This document shows positions 1 through 7,123 of a stretch of DNA of 9,725 bases, piece after piece. Position 1 is the stretch's first letter, and every line of letters starts with the position of its first letter. Source of the stretch: a bacterium (lineage in GTDB: Bacteria > Desulfobacterota > GWC2-55-46); assembly GCA_004298725.1 (NCBI GenBank), contig SCQA01000015.1, forward strand, positions 1 to 9,725, read 5' to 3'. A program made the translations under genes and the position numbers. Under the pieces are notes generated by a model that made no database searches, was not told the origin of the DNA, and worked only from the letters and a program-made list of their open reading frames with translations.

Positions 1-123
1 GTTCTTTACGGAGTTGGTAACGGCAAGCGTGGGGCATGTGCCGAGAACCAACCTGAAAGGCGGAATCTCCTGCCAAAGGCCTTTTTTAAACTCTCCCCAC
101 AGGCTCAAGCTATCTTCCGCCAT
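1..123 (-). CDS. rnfE: RnfE, electron transport complex membrane subunit (N-terminal part only)
   Basis: These are the first 41 codons of an integral membrane subunit of the Rnf ferredoxin:NAD+ oxidoreductase; the rest lies beyond the window edge. The visible protein begins MAEDSLSLWGEFKKGLWQEI and continues with PPFRLVLGTCPTLAVTNSVK. This is the characteristic RnfE/RsxE amino end: a short amphipathic stretch, a 'KGLWxExPxFRLVLGxCPTLAVT' block, then the first membrane helix. The ATG is at 123-121 and is preceded by a strong ribosome binding site AAGGAGG (plus-strand 130-136), six bases away and inside the end of rnfG. The start overlaps the rnfG stop by 14 bases, so translation is probably coupled. 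RnfE with RnfA forms the membrane core that binds an iron-sulfur cluster between the two subunits (family knowledge, not visible here). Confidence 0.9.
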   Translation of the reverse strand, partial: MAEDSLSLWGEFKKGLWQEIPPFRLVLGTCPTLAVTNSVKN

Positions 124-757
124 GTCCGCCCTCCTTCTTCTCCGAAGACGTCTTTACGTCATGCCCGGCGGCGCTGTCCTTAGCCATGTCCTCGCGCGGA
201 AACTCCTTAAGCACAATTTCAACGTACTTGTTTATATTTTTCACAACGGCGTCAGATGAAATAGTCGCGCCGGTTATTGACTGTATCTGATTCGGCTTTT
301 CAGGCTTTCTATTCTTGATATACTCAAGCTTCGGCTTAATTTCAACGCCTTTGAACTGGTCTTCAAATTTAGGCTCGCCTATTCTGTTGCCAAGGCCGGG
401 CGTTTCCACCTGCTCAAGCACTTTTATGCCTTTAAGCCTTATATAATCCAAATTAAGCCCGACCATAATCGCTATGTTCCCCTGAAAACCCCCGCCTTCG
501 GCTTTAAAGGCAATGCCAACGGGCTTGCCGCCGGCGTCAACGCCTTCATACACGGTCATCTTTTCGCCGGCGACGGTCTTTTCATGGGCCTTATAATCCT
601 TTGCTTCTGGAAGGACCACGAATATCGCCTCTTTAAGCTCCTTTTCCCTGTTCGCCTGAATCATAGGGTCGGCGTAGTGAAACGCCGCGGCAAGAAGAAC
701 GCCGGATATGGAACCCACCAGCGTAAGATTAAGAAACATTTTAGTAAATCCGCTCAC
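110..757 (-). CDS. rnfG: RnfG, FMN-carrying periplasmic/membrane subunit of the Rnf complex
   Basis: RnfG carries a covalently bound FMN and passes electrons within the Rnf ion-pumping complex. I choose the GTG at 757-755 (215 aa, MSGFTKMFLNLTLVGSISGV) because GGAGG lies nine bases upstream. An in-frame TTG at 781 is possible, but the GGAGG would then be inside the gene. One N-terminal membrane helix (about residues 6-28) is followed by an FMN-binding domain. The flavinylation motif is TGAT at residues 162-165 of this numbering, matching the S/T-G-A-T consensus whose last Thr receives FMN from ApbE. An ETPGLG motif, typical of the family, lies at about 118-123. The last 25 or so residues are highly charged and contain several Gly and His (ending KKEGGHGGR); this tail is probably dispensable. 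The gene starts 30 bases after rnfD and overlaps rnfE. Confidence 0.92.
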   Translation of the reverse strand: MSGFTKMFLNLTLVGSISGVLLAAAFHYADPMIQANREKELKEAIFVVLPEAKDYKAHEKTVAGEKMTVYEGVDAGGKPVGIAFKAEGGGFQGNIAIMVGLNLDYIRLKGIKVLEQVETPGLGNRIGEPKFEDQFKGVEIKPKLEYIKNRKPEKPNQIQSITGATISSDAVVKNINKYVEIVLKEFPREDMAKDSAAGHDVKTSSEKKEGGHGGR

Positions 758-787
758 TGCCTTAAGCCTCCGTAAACACAACCGCTT

Positions 788-1783
788 TTAAACGGCCTTT
801 TCGCCTTCGCCGAATACTTTGGGCCTTGTGTGCTTGTTTATAAGCGGCACGAACGCGTTCATTAAAAGTATGGAGTACATTACGCCTTCGGGCAGGCCGC
901 CAAAAAGCCGTATCATAACCGCGAGCATGCCGCCGACTATTACGAATATCCACTGCCCCAGCGCCGTAACAGGCGTGGTTACCATGTCGGTCACCATGAA
1001 CCACGCGCCAAGCATGGCGCCGCCCGCGAAGAGATGAAAGAGCGGGCTTGCGTACTTCGCCGGATTGTATAGCCAGAATACGCCTGAAAAGACTGCTATT
1101 GAACCAAGGTAGCCAAGCGGAAGCTTCCAGTTTATATAGCCCTTGTAGCGGAGGTACAGGCCGCCTATGATTATCGCGAGCGCCGATGTCTCACCGAGCG
1201 AACCAGCGACATTTCCAAAGAAGAGGTCGGTTATCGGCGTCAGCTTGCCTTCAAACTTCATAAGCGCGAGAGGCGTGGCGGCTGAAACCGCGTCAACGGC
1301 CTTCTGCACCGTTCTCGGGTTTACCCACGTGGTCGTAAGCACAGGGTACGTAGCCATTAAAAATGCCCTGCCGAGAAGCGCGGGGTTGAATATATTGAAG
1401 CCCAACCCGCCAAACAACTGTTTGCCTATGGCAACGGCAAAAACAGAACCCAGAAATACGCCAAAGAGCGGAAAGCCGACAGGAAGGGAAAGCGCTATAA
1501 GCATTCCGGTTATAATCGCGCTTCCGTCATATACGGTAATCGGTTTTGAACGCATTTTTTGCACGGCATATTCGGCTAACATGCTTGACGCCACAGCCAC
1601 AACCGTAATGAGCAAAGCGCGAAAACCGAAAAAATAGACCCCTGCCGCAAGCGCCGGAAAAAGAGCGAGCACTACGGTATGCATTATTTTTGGCACGGAG
1701 TCGCCGGTGATAAAATGCGGCGACGACTTTACAACAAGCTTTAACAGCGCGCCTGAATCACTTTGAACGGCTTTATCTTCCAT
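788..1783 (-). CDS. rnfD: RnfD, flavinylated integral membrane subunit of the Rnf complex
   Basis: This 331-aa protein has the usual RnfD/NqrB-family length and layout: a short cytoplasmic N-terminus (SSPHFITGDSVPKIM), several hydrophobic helices (about 34-70, 88-120, 200-300) and conserved blocks YDGSAIITGMLIALSLP (85-101), FNPALLGRAF (132-141), MVTDMVTTPVT (263-273) and FGGLPEGVMYSILLMNAF (294-311). In the family, FMN is attached to the last Thr of an S/T-G-A-T motif. Here the equivalent is DAVSAATPLA (164-173), with SAAT at 167-170, so T170 is the likely acceptor despite the Gly-to-Ala change. RnfD is believed to take part in ion translocation. The gene lies 63 bases downstream of rnfC; that gap holds a short intergenic repeat but no obvious terminator. 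No strong ribosome binding site is visible before the ATG. Confidence 0.94.
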   Translation of the reverse strand: MEDKAVQSDSGALLKLVVKSSPHFITGDSVPKIMHTVVLALFPALAAGVYFFGFRALLITVVAVASSMLAEYAVQKMRSKPITVYDGSAIITGMLIALSLPVGFPLFGVFLGSVFAVAIGKQLFGGLGFNIFNPALLGRAFLMATYPVLTTTWVNPRTVQKAVDAVSAATPLALMKFEGKLTPITDLFFGNVAGSLGETSALAIIIGGLYLRYKGYINWKLPLGYLGSIAVFSGVFWLYNPAKYASPLFHLFAGGAMLGAWFMVTDMVTTPVTALGQWIFVIVGGMLAVMIRLFGGLPEGVMYSILLMNAFVPLINKHTRPKVFGEGEKAV

Positions 1784-1789
1784 GTTTTT

Positions 1790-1830
1790 ATGACCGGTAT
1801 CTGTTATCGGTTATCTGTCTATTCACTTTT
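1790..1830. repeat. Intergenic repeat, copy A (between rnfC and rnfD)
   Basis: This AT-rich stretch shares GGTATCTGTTATC (1796-1808) and TATTCAC (1820-1826) with a second copy at about 3911-3950, in the same order and orientation. Copy A has an extra near-duplication of the TTATC unit (TTATCGGTTATC). The surrounding gap is non-coding. It resembles short dispersed intergenic repeats rather than a regulatory site, but only two copies are visible. Confidence 0.55.
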
Positions 1831-1846
1831 CACAGTCTTAATAACT

Positions 1847-3166
1847 TCAGGCTGACTTTGCCTTTTGAGCCTTGCGCGACTTAAATTTAGCGACTCTAAT
1901 CCACTCAAGAAGCGGCCTCTTTGACGGACAAACATAAGAGCAACACCCGCACTCTATGCAAGAAAACCCTCCCCACTGGCTAAAGCCGTCAAGCATCTGC
2001 ATGCGGCCTTGATCTCCAAGCCTGTACGGCATCAGAGCCATGGGGCAAGCCTCCACGCAACGGGCGCACCGAATGCACGGGTCTATTCGTAATGGTTTTG
2101 AACCGGCCTGATCAAGCACGGTTATGCCTGAAGTTCCCTTTACAACCGGCACCGAAAGGTTTACCTGAGCCACGCCCATCATCGGCCCGCCGTTTAACAC
2201 CCTTGACTCGCTGGCCTTCAACCCGCCGCACTGCGCCACAACTTCCTCAAACGACGTGCCTATGCGGACAAGCAAATTCTTTGGCTCCCTCACCTCGCCG
2301 CTTATAGTAACGACCCTGTCAATAAGAGGCTTATCAAACGTAAGCGCTTCGTAAACAGCCACAGCCGTACCAACGTTATTCACCACCACGCCGACATCCG
2401 GCGGAAGCTTGCCAACCGGAACCTTTCTGCCAAGCACGGCCTTTATAAGCATCTTTTCAGCCCCCTGCGGATACTTGGAGGCAACCACCGCTATAACTAC
2501 GCCTTTTGTTGACGAGACTTTTCTTAACGCCTCTATGGCATCAGGCTTATTGTCTTCAATACATATAACGCCGTCTTTGGCGTTTGTGGCTTTCATTATT
2601 GCTTGAAGGCCGCAAACGACCTTTTCAGGGTACTCGACCATAACCCTGTGGTCGGCGGTTAAGTAAGGCTCGCATTCGCAACCGTTAAGTATTACGGTGT
2701 CGATGGCGCGGCCCTTCGGAGGAGCAAGCTTTACGTACGTGGGAAACGCCGCGCCGCCCATGCCGACAATGCCGCATTCGCGGACGGCTTCACGTATGGC
2801 CTCGCCGCTTAAAGATTGCACGTCCTTTTGCGTTACAGCGCCCCAGTCTTTTGACAAACCGTCGCCGTCAATGACAACGGAAAGCACCTTTGCCCCAGAA
2901 GGCGAAAGATGCAAATCAACTTCCTTAACCTTACCGGATATGCTCGCGTGCACCGGAGCCGAAATAAACGCCTTTACGTCGCCTATCTTCTGCCCTTCCG
3001 TAACGACGTCGCCTTTTTTAACAAGCGGCTCGCAGATTACTCCGGCGTGTTGCGAGAGCGCAATAATGACGGTTTTAGGCAAAGCCGCAAGCTCAATCTT
3101 CTTTCCGGCGGTCTGCTCTTTGCAGTACGCCGGGTGAACGCCTCTGTCAAAAGTCTTTAAACCCAT
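1847..3166 (-). CDS. rnfC: RnfC, iron-sulfur and NADH/FMN-binding peripheral subunit of the Rnf complex
   Basis: RnfC is the cytoplasmic subunit that exchanges electrons with NAD(H). The ATG at 3166 gives MGLKTFDRGVHPAYCKEQTA and 439 aa, the normal family length. An AGGGG lies five bases upstream, and the promoter at 3195-3223 fits this start; the reading frame stays open upstream to 3226, which would place the start upstream of the predicted -10. Visible domains (439-aa numbering) are an N-terminal RnfC barrel/lipoyl-like region, then the NuoF-like nucleotide and flavin-binding core with GMGGAAFPT (135-143), NGCECEPYL (161-169) and KYPQGAEKML (231-240). The C-terminal ferredoxin domain has two [4Fe-4S] motifs: CIRCARCVEACP (Cys 364, 367, 370, 374) and CIECGCCSYVCP (Cys 403, 406, 409, 413). 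It is the first gene of a C-D-G-E operon, an order common in anaerobes. Confidence 0.96.
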   Translation of the reverse strand: MGLKTFDRGVHPAYCKEQTAGKKIELAALPKTVIIALSQHAGVICEPLVKKGDVVTEGQKIGDVKAFISAPVHASISGKVKEVDLHLSPSGAKVLSVVIDGDGLSKDWGAVTQKDVQSLSGEAIREAVRECGIVGMGGAAFPTYVKLAPPKGRAIDTVILNGCECEPYLTADHRVMVEYPEKVVCGLQAIMKATNAKDGVICIEDNKPDAIEALRKVSSTKGVVIAVVASKYPQGAEKMLIKAVLGRKVPVGKLPPDVGVVVNNVGTAVAVYEALTFDKPLIDRVVTISGEVREPKNLLVRIGTSFEEVVAQCGGLKASESRVLNGGPMMGVAQVNLSVPVVKGTSGITVLDQAGSKPLRIDPCIRCARCVEACPMALMPYRLGDQGRMQMLDGFSQWGGFSCIECGCCSYVCPSKRPLLEWIRVAKFKSRKAQKAKSA

Positions 3167-3194
3167 ACGCGCCCCTGTGGAATCTAAAAAGAAG

Positions 3195-3223
3195 CTTATA
3201 TCAGAGCAAAAAGCTAAAAGCAA
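3195..3223 (-). promoter_or_regulatory. Sigma70-like promoter of the rnf operon
   Basis: On the minus strand TTGCTT (3223-3218) is followed after 17 bases by TATAAG (3200-3195), a good -10 with a modest -35. Transcription would start near 3188, giving a leader of about 20 bases that contains the AGGGG ribosome binding site of rnfC. The prediction rests on sequence only. Confidence 0.55.
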
Positions 3224-3251
3224 CAAAAAAATAAATCGTTTTAACGCTCGA

Positions 3252-3887
3252 TCAAGCCCTTGTAAAAACCGCCTTCACAAGATAAAAAAAACAGATCAAA
3301 AGCCCGATAAGCACAAGAGGAACGCTTAGGGCGACTATCGGCAACACGGACTCCTGCGCCGCGCCTGCGCCCATTACAACGGTTCTATAGCCCATTATTA
3401 TCCACGCGAACGGATAAAAAAACCCGCCAACGCCGAGGCAGGCGGAAGCTATCGTCTTTGCGCGGGCCGGCGCATCAAGCAAAACCAATACAAGAGAGAC
3501 GCAAATTACAATAAGCCCGAGGCCCATGGCGTGTATATGCCCCCGCGTAAGCCTGTCGTGAGCCGCTTCCATAAGCGGGTTATCATGCTTAGAGCCTTCT
3601 TCATGGCGCGCCGGAAGAACGCCTGGCGCGCCGGTATCGTCCTTTGAAACGCTTGAATGCCCTTCGTGCGCGTGGCCGCTCTTAGCGTTTGCATGTGTGT
3701 GTCCTCTCACGTGTTCTTGGCTGACGGCAACGAATTTCGAGCTTATCGCCGCGTTTGCGGACGCCTCAAGCGTTTTATGAATCGCATCGTGGTTTACAAC
3801 CAAATACACAGCCCAGAATATGCCGAAGAAAAGGCTCATAATTCCAAGTATGAAACCTATGGCCACCGGACGAACTGCGTTGTGCAT
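3252..3887 (-). CDS. Unrecognised membrane protein with a His-rich loop
   Basis: I do not recognise the family of this 211-aa protein. Hydrophobic segments lie at about residues 8-32, 118-138, 144-168 and 180-206, suggesting four membrane helices. Between helix 1 and helix 2 is a polar loop of some 80 residues with eleven His between positions 59 and 119 (clusters HVRGHTHA, GHAHEGH and RGHIHAMG). The loop looks suited to metal binding, but no enzyme motif is evident. The two His in HIH lie at the start of helix 2, where they could serve as heme or metal ligands. The ATG has a strong ribosome binding site (AAGGAGG, nine bases upstream), so the gene is real. It lies 64 bases after the htrA-like gene and 85 bases before the rnfC start; the rnf promoter sits in that latter gap. 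A role in metal sensing, handling or redox is possible but unproven. Confidence 0.75.
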   Translation of the reverse strand: MHNAVRPVAIGFILGIMSLFFGIFWAVYLVVNHDAIHKTLEASANAAISSKFVAVSQEHVRGHTHANAKSGHAHEGHSSVSKDDTGAPGVLPARHEEGSKHDNPLMEAAHDRLTRGHIHAMGLGLIVICVSLVLVLLDAPARAKTIASACLGVGGFFYPFAWIIMGYRTVVMGAGAAQESVLPIVALSVPLVLIGLLICFFYLVKAVFTRA

Positions 3888-3910
3888 TTTAACCTACCTC
3901 CTTCTTAACT

Positions 3911-3950
3911 ACGGTCATCGGGTATCTGTTATCTATAACTATTCACGTTC
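3911..3950. repeat. Intergenic repeat, copy B (upstream of the His-rich membrane protein gene)
   Basis: This stretch contains GGTATCTGTTATC (3921-3933) and TATTCAC (3940-3946), the same two blocks in the same order as at 1790-1830. It fills most of the 64-base gap between the htrA-like gene and the next gene on the minus strand. It ends just upstream of the AAGGAGG ribosome binding site of that gene. Confidence 0.55.
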
Positions 3951-3951
3951 T

Positions 3952-5025
3952 TTAATTGCCTCTGGGCATTTCCACAAGAGTAATCTTGAAATTAATTGTT
4001 TTTGCGTCTCTTACCACGGTAATAGTCACTTCCGCGCCTATGCCGCTTCTGTCAATTACTTCATTGAATTCGTCCATTGACTTTACTGGCGCGTTGTCCA
4101 CCGCCACTATAAAATCGCCGCCGGCGGAGACTATAAAATTACCGAACCTCACAGCCTTGTCAGAGCCTTTAAAGCCGGCATTGTCAGCCGGGCTTGACCT
4201 GAATACATCGGCCACAAGCACACCGGCTGATTTGAAACCAAGCGCGGCGGCTACATTTGCGTCAATGCTCTGGCCGCGTATCCCCAGCCACGGCCTTGAA
4301 ACGTAGCCCTTCTCTATAAGTTGCGGCACAACCTTTTTAACGCTATTTACCGGTATGGCGAAACCAATGCCTATGGAGCCGCCCACGGTGCTGAATATCG
4401 CGGTATTAAGGCCTATCATCTTGCCGTCGCCGGAAAGAAGCGGGCCGCCGGAGTTGCCCGGGTTTATCGCGGCATCGGTTTGAATTATGCCGCTCATTAG
4501 CCTTCCGTTGTTGGCCCTCATGGTTCTGCCAAGAGAGCTGACTATGCCTACTGTAAGCGTCTTTTCAAGGCCGAACGGATTGCCTATGGCAAGCACCTTC
4601 TGCCCCACTCTAAGCGCTGACGAATCCCCAAAAGGCGCCGGCCTCAGCTTCGCCTGCGGCGCTTTCACTCTAATTAAGGCGATATCACCGCTGGGATCGA
4701 CCCCGACCACCTCCGCGTTGTATCTAACGCCGTCAAAAAGAGTAACGCTTAATTGACGCGCATCCTCCACCACGTGGTAATTAGTTACTATATGGCCGAG
4801 ATTATCTATAATTACGCCTGAACCGGCCTCTCTGGCCGGAACCGCGTTATAAAAAAAATCGTATGAAACCGTGGTAGTGACAATATTTACCACGGACGGG
4901 CTTACGTCATCGTAAACCTTGATATTGGCCTCTTCATCGGAAGTAAAAGCCGACGAGTCTTGCGCGTAAAAAAAGCACGCGCAAATGACGAGCGCTAAAA
5001 CGGCTCCTCTCGATATTAACCGCAT
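3952..5025 (-). CDS. Periplasmic HtrA/Deg-type serine protease with one PDZ domain
   Basis: This 357-aa protein is a trypsin-fold quality-control protease of the HtrA/DegP/DegQ/DegS group. Residues 1-26 form a signal peptide or N-terminal anchor (hydrophobic core ALVICACFFYA, likely cleavage after SSA). The catalytic triad is visible: His84 in TNYHVV, Asp114 in SGDIALIRV, and Ser192 in GNSGGPL with the oxyanion-loop context DAAINPGNSGG. IGFAIPV (219-225) precedes the link into a C-terminal PDZ domain (about 245-352, beginning SRPWLGI). Only one PDZ is present, so the length matches DegS/HhoA-like members rather than two-PDZ DegP. The gene starts seven bases after the stop of the glycosyltransferase gene and is probably co-transcribed with it. 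It would degrade or sense misfolded envelope proteins; the specific paralogue cannot be assigned. Confidence 0.93.
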   Translation of the reverse strand: MRLISRGAVLALVICACFFYAQDSSAFTSDEEANIKVYDDVSPSVVNIVTTTVSYDFFYNAVPAREAGSGVIIDNLGHIVTNYHVVEDARQLSVTLFDGVRYNAEVVGVDPSGDIALIRVKAPQAKLRPAPFGDSSALRVGQKVLAIGNPFGLEKTLTVGIVSSLGRTMRANNGRLMSGIIQTDAAINPGNSGGPLLSGDGKMIGLNTAIFSTVGGSIGIGFAIPVNSVKKVVPQLIEKGYVSRPWLGIRGQSIDANVAAALGFKSAGVLVADVFRSSPADNAGFKGSDKAVRFGNFIVSAGGDFIVAVDNAPVKSMDEFNEVIDRSGIGAEVTITVVRDAKTINFKITLVEMPRGN

Positions 5026-5032
5026 GTCGTTA

Positions 5033-5746
5033 TCAGGAAAATAAATTAAACCTCACTATGTGCCAGAAAGCGGCTATGCCGTCTTTCCAGCTTATCTTCT
5101 TGCCTTCTTCGTACGTCCTGCCGGAATATGAAATGGACGTTTCGTATATCCGGCAACGGGTCTTGGCCACTTTGGCGGTTATTTCAGGCTCGAAGCCGAA
5201 CCTGTCCGACTTTAAATTAATTTTTCCAAGCACGTCCATTTTAAAAGCCTTATAGCCCGTCTCCATGTCCGTAAGGTTAAGGTTACTGAGCATATTGGAA
5301 ACAAACGTCAGACATTTATTGCCGAGCATATGCCAGAAAAACAGCACCCTGTGGGAATCTCCGAGAAAACGGGAGCCAAAAACAACGTCCGCCTTACCGT
5401 CGAATATAGGCTGAAGAAGCTTAGGGTAATCTTTAGGGTCATATTCAAAATCAGCGTCCTGAATAATTACAATATCCGCGGTTACGTTTTTAAAGCCCGT
5501 GCGAAGCGCCGCGCCCTTGCCCGCGTTTTTAGCGTGAAGCACCACTTTAAGAATACAGTTTTTATAGCTCCAGCCCTTTTTTATGCACTGAAGCTCGTCC
5601 CTTGTGCCGTCTTTCGAGCAGTCGTCAATAATTATAAGTTCCGTTGGAACGCCCGTGTCCATAACGCGCTTTACCACTTCGGCAATATAGTTCTTCTCGT
5701 TATACACCGGCATTACTATTGCAACGGTAAGCTTTTTTTCTAACAC
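5033..5746 (-). CDS. Family 2 glycosyltransferase, DPM1/polyprenyl-phosphate sugar transferase-like
   Basis: This GT2 enzyme is related to dolichyl-phosphate mannose synthases and probably transfers a sugar from a nucleotide donor to a polyprenyl phosphate at the cytoplasmic membrane face. I choose the GTG at 5746 (237 aa, VLEKKLTVAIVMPVYNE, GTG read as Met), which has GGAG seven bases upstream. An upstream ATG at 5782 would lie almost at the predicted transcription start. In this numbering the GT-A motifs are IIDDCSKDGT (39-48), NAGKGAALRTGF (74-85), the metal-binding QDADFEYDP (96-104) and TDMETGYKAF (159-168), followed by RFGFEPEITAKVAK and EGKKISWKDG (214-223). There is no C-terminal membrane domain, unlike GtrB-type relatives. 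This short, highly conserved form is widespread. The sugar and product cannot be told from the sequence. Confidence 0.9.
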   Translation of the reverse strand: MLEKKLTVAIVMPVYNEKNYIAEVVKRVMDTGVPTELIIIDDCSKDGTRDELQCIKKGWSYKNCILKVVLHAKNAGKGAALRTGFKNVTADIVIIQDADFEYDPKDYPKLLQPIFDGKADVVFGSRFLGDSHRVLFFWHMLGNKCLTFVSNMLSNLNLTDMETGYKAFKMDVLGKINLKSDRFGFEPEITAKVAKTRCRIYETSISYSGRTYEEGKKISWKDGIAAFWHIVRFNLFS

Positions 5747-5794
5747 TCCGCCTCTCCTTTCAACGCGGCTCCAGCGCTCCATTCCGCACTATAT

Positions 5795-5822
5795 AATATA
5801 TGCAACCACGGGGTTTTTACAA
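5795..5822 (-). promoter_or_regulatory. Sigma70-like promoter for the glycosyltransferase-htrA unit
   Basis: On the minus strand TTGTAA (5822-5817) precedes TATATT (5800-5795) by 16 bases; an overlapping TATTAT gives 18-base spacing. The predicted start near 5788 falls beside the ATG at 5782, which supports the downstream GTG at 5746 as the true start of the glycosyltransferase. Confidence 0.5.
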
Positions 5823-5836
5823 TAAAAAAACATTAT

Positions 5837-5877
5837 GGCAGGCTAGCGTAGCAAACCAGCGGAGTATTGCGCCTGCC
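5837..5877. repeat. Inverted repeat in the divergent promoter region
   Basis: GGCAGGC (5837-5843) and GCCTGCC (5871-5877) are perfect 7-bp inverted arms separated by 27 bases. The right arm overlaps the predicted -35 of the cytochrome promoter, so this could be an operator. It could equally be a fragment of a dispersed palindrome. Confidence 0.35.
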
Positions 5878-5894
5878 TCGAAACCTGTTATAGT
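5867..5894 (+). promoter_or_regulatory. Candidate promoter for the six-heme cytochrome gene
   Basis: TTGCGC (5867-5872), a 16-base spacer and TATAGT (5889-5894) lie upstream of the cytochrome start, with a leader of about 20 bases. The -10 is good and the -35 is moderate. Confidence 0.4.
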
Positions 5895-5920
5895 TTTAAT
5901 GTCAGCTTACGGAGAAAGCC

Positions 5921-7123
5921 TTGACACTTAACACAAAAAACGTGCTTGCCGTATTCATGTTTATTGCGCTAATCAGCGCGCCGCGTTCTGCCGGCGCGTC
6001 GTTCCGTGACGATTTCACCGCCGCGTACTACGCCAACAGACCCGAATACCGCGCCGCGCTCGTCAAAAAAAACAAGGCTATAATTCCCGCTGAAGTAACA
6101 ACGCTGATTGAAGAGGCGCTAACCGGCGAAAAGACTTTTGAAGAAAAGATGCAACTGCTCGACATAGCAAGCGCGATGGCGTCCATTCACAAACACTCAA
6201 GTAGCGACCCTGCTCCGCTTGACGCCGTTGAAAAACTTCAGCGCGAACTGATGGAAATTGAAAACAAGCGCCTTGCCGAAGCGCAGAAATGGGCTGTCTT
6301 TGAAAGCTACATCGGCAACATCCTTATGCGCCCCGACGTAAAAGAGCCGACCACCGCGACTGCCGTTGCGGTTGTCTTTCCTCATTGGACGCACCGCCTT
6401 TGGTACGCCTGCTCATTCTGCCATAACGGCCTTTTTGAAATGAAGCGCTCAGGCGGCGCCATAAACCACACAGCCATGGCTGAGGGCAAATACTGCGGCG
6501 CGTGCCACGACAACAAGACGGCCTTTAACACGGATTCAAAACAAGATTGCATACTGTGCCACTCGGCTATGTCGCCTCCTCCGGCGCTTACGTACAACAC
6601 CGCGAAAATAGACCTGAAGAAAGTTTCAGATACCGCCCAAAGGCTTGGCGGCCAATGGACGTTGTCAGCGCTTAAAAACAACAAACTGCCGCTTGATAAA
6701 TTCGGGTTTATTGACTGGACGGAACTGAGGAAGAGCGGGGCAAGCAGACTTATAGCAGGAGCCGGGCCTTGTAGGGCGGGCACTGCCCGCCAAAATATCT
6801 GTCAGGAGGAAACTCCTGACAGCGCAATCATAAAAAACGAAGTCCGTGAAAATACGATTATCTTCACCCCCCGCATTCAAGGGATAGCAAGCGTAGCCTT
6901 CAGCCATGAGACCCACTCGGCGGATACGCTATGTGAAACCTGCCACCCAAACGTATTTAAAGACACGCTTGGCGGAAACAATATGACCATGAGCGACATG
7001 GCGGAGGGGAGGTCTTGCGGCTACTGCCACGGCAAAACAGCCTTTAAATTCGCGGACTGCAAAAAATGCCACTCCATAAAACCCGGCGAAAAACCCGAAG
7101 GCGCGAACGTGCTTATCCGCTGA
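5921..7123 (+). CDS. Periplasmic six-heme c-type cytochrome made of two three-heme modules
   Basis: This 400-aa exported electron-transfer protein starts at a TTG with GGAG six bases upstream (5911-5914). Residues 1-26 form a signal peptide (VFMFIALISA core, likely cleavage after SAGA). A helical region without heme motifs follows (about 30-140). Six CXXCH heme sites occur in two groups: CSFCH 164-168, CGACH 192-196 and CILCH 210-214; then CETCH 338-342, CGYCH 366-370 and CKKCH 380-384. Each group is preceded by an F-(P/S)-H-x-x-H motif (153-158 and 327-332), as in cytochrome c7/c3-like triheme domains, so the protein is an internal duplication. The linker between modules contains two DNA palindromes (residues about 283-301) that add two non-heme Cys, C284 and C294. 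Partner and substrate are unknown; a role in respiratory or extracellular electron transfer is inference. Confidence 0.9.
   Translation: MTLNTKNVLAVFMFIALISAPRSAGASFRDDFTAAYYANRPEYRAALVKKNKAIIPAEVTTLIEEALTGEKTFEEKMQLLDIASAMASIHKHSSSDPAPLDAVEKLQRELMEIENKRLAEAQKWAVFESYIGNILMRPDVKEPTTATAVAVVFPHWTHRLWYACSFCHNGLFEMKRSGGAINHTAMAEGKYCGACHDNKTAFNTDSKQDCILCHSAMSPPPALTYNTAKIDLKKVSDTAQRLGGQWTLSALKNNKLPLDKFGFIDWTELRKSGASRLIAGAGPCRAGTARQNICQEETPDSAIIKNEVRENTIIFTPRIQGIASVAFSHETHSADTLCETCHPNVFKDTLGGNNMTMSDMAEGRSCGYCHGKTAFKFADCKKCHSIKPGEKPEGANVLIR
6769..6822. repeat. Pair of palindromes inserted in frame within the cytochrome gene
   Basis: GGCGGGCA (6775-6782) and TGCCCGCC (6784-6791) are perfect inverted arms around a single C. 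Seven bases later CTGTCAGGAG (6799-6808), loop GAAA and CTCCTGACAG (6813-6822) form a perfect 10-bp hairpin. The two lie side by side in the poorly conserved linker of the cytochrome and encode a Cys- and Gly-containing stretch unlike the rest of the protein. Their form is that of a REP-like dispersed palindromic element that inserted without breaking the frame; its exact ends are not certain. Confidence 0.7.

Noticed and set aside
758..781. TTG at 781 as the rnfG start
   Set aside because: The GTG at 757 has a well-spaced GGAGG that would otherwise lie within the coding region.
1167..1637. Plus-strand 156-aa open frame opposite rnfD, and a 146-aa one opposite rnfC at 2697-3137
   Set aside because: Both are shadows of strongly conserved genes on the other strand and lack ribosome sites and family features.
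3225..3255. Terminator after the His-rich membrane protein gene
   Set aside because: A T-rich run is present on the minus strand, but the preceding stem has only about four base pairs (ATCG/CGAT).
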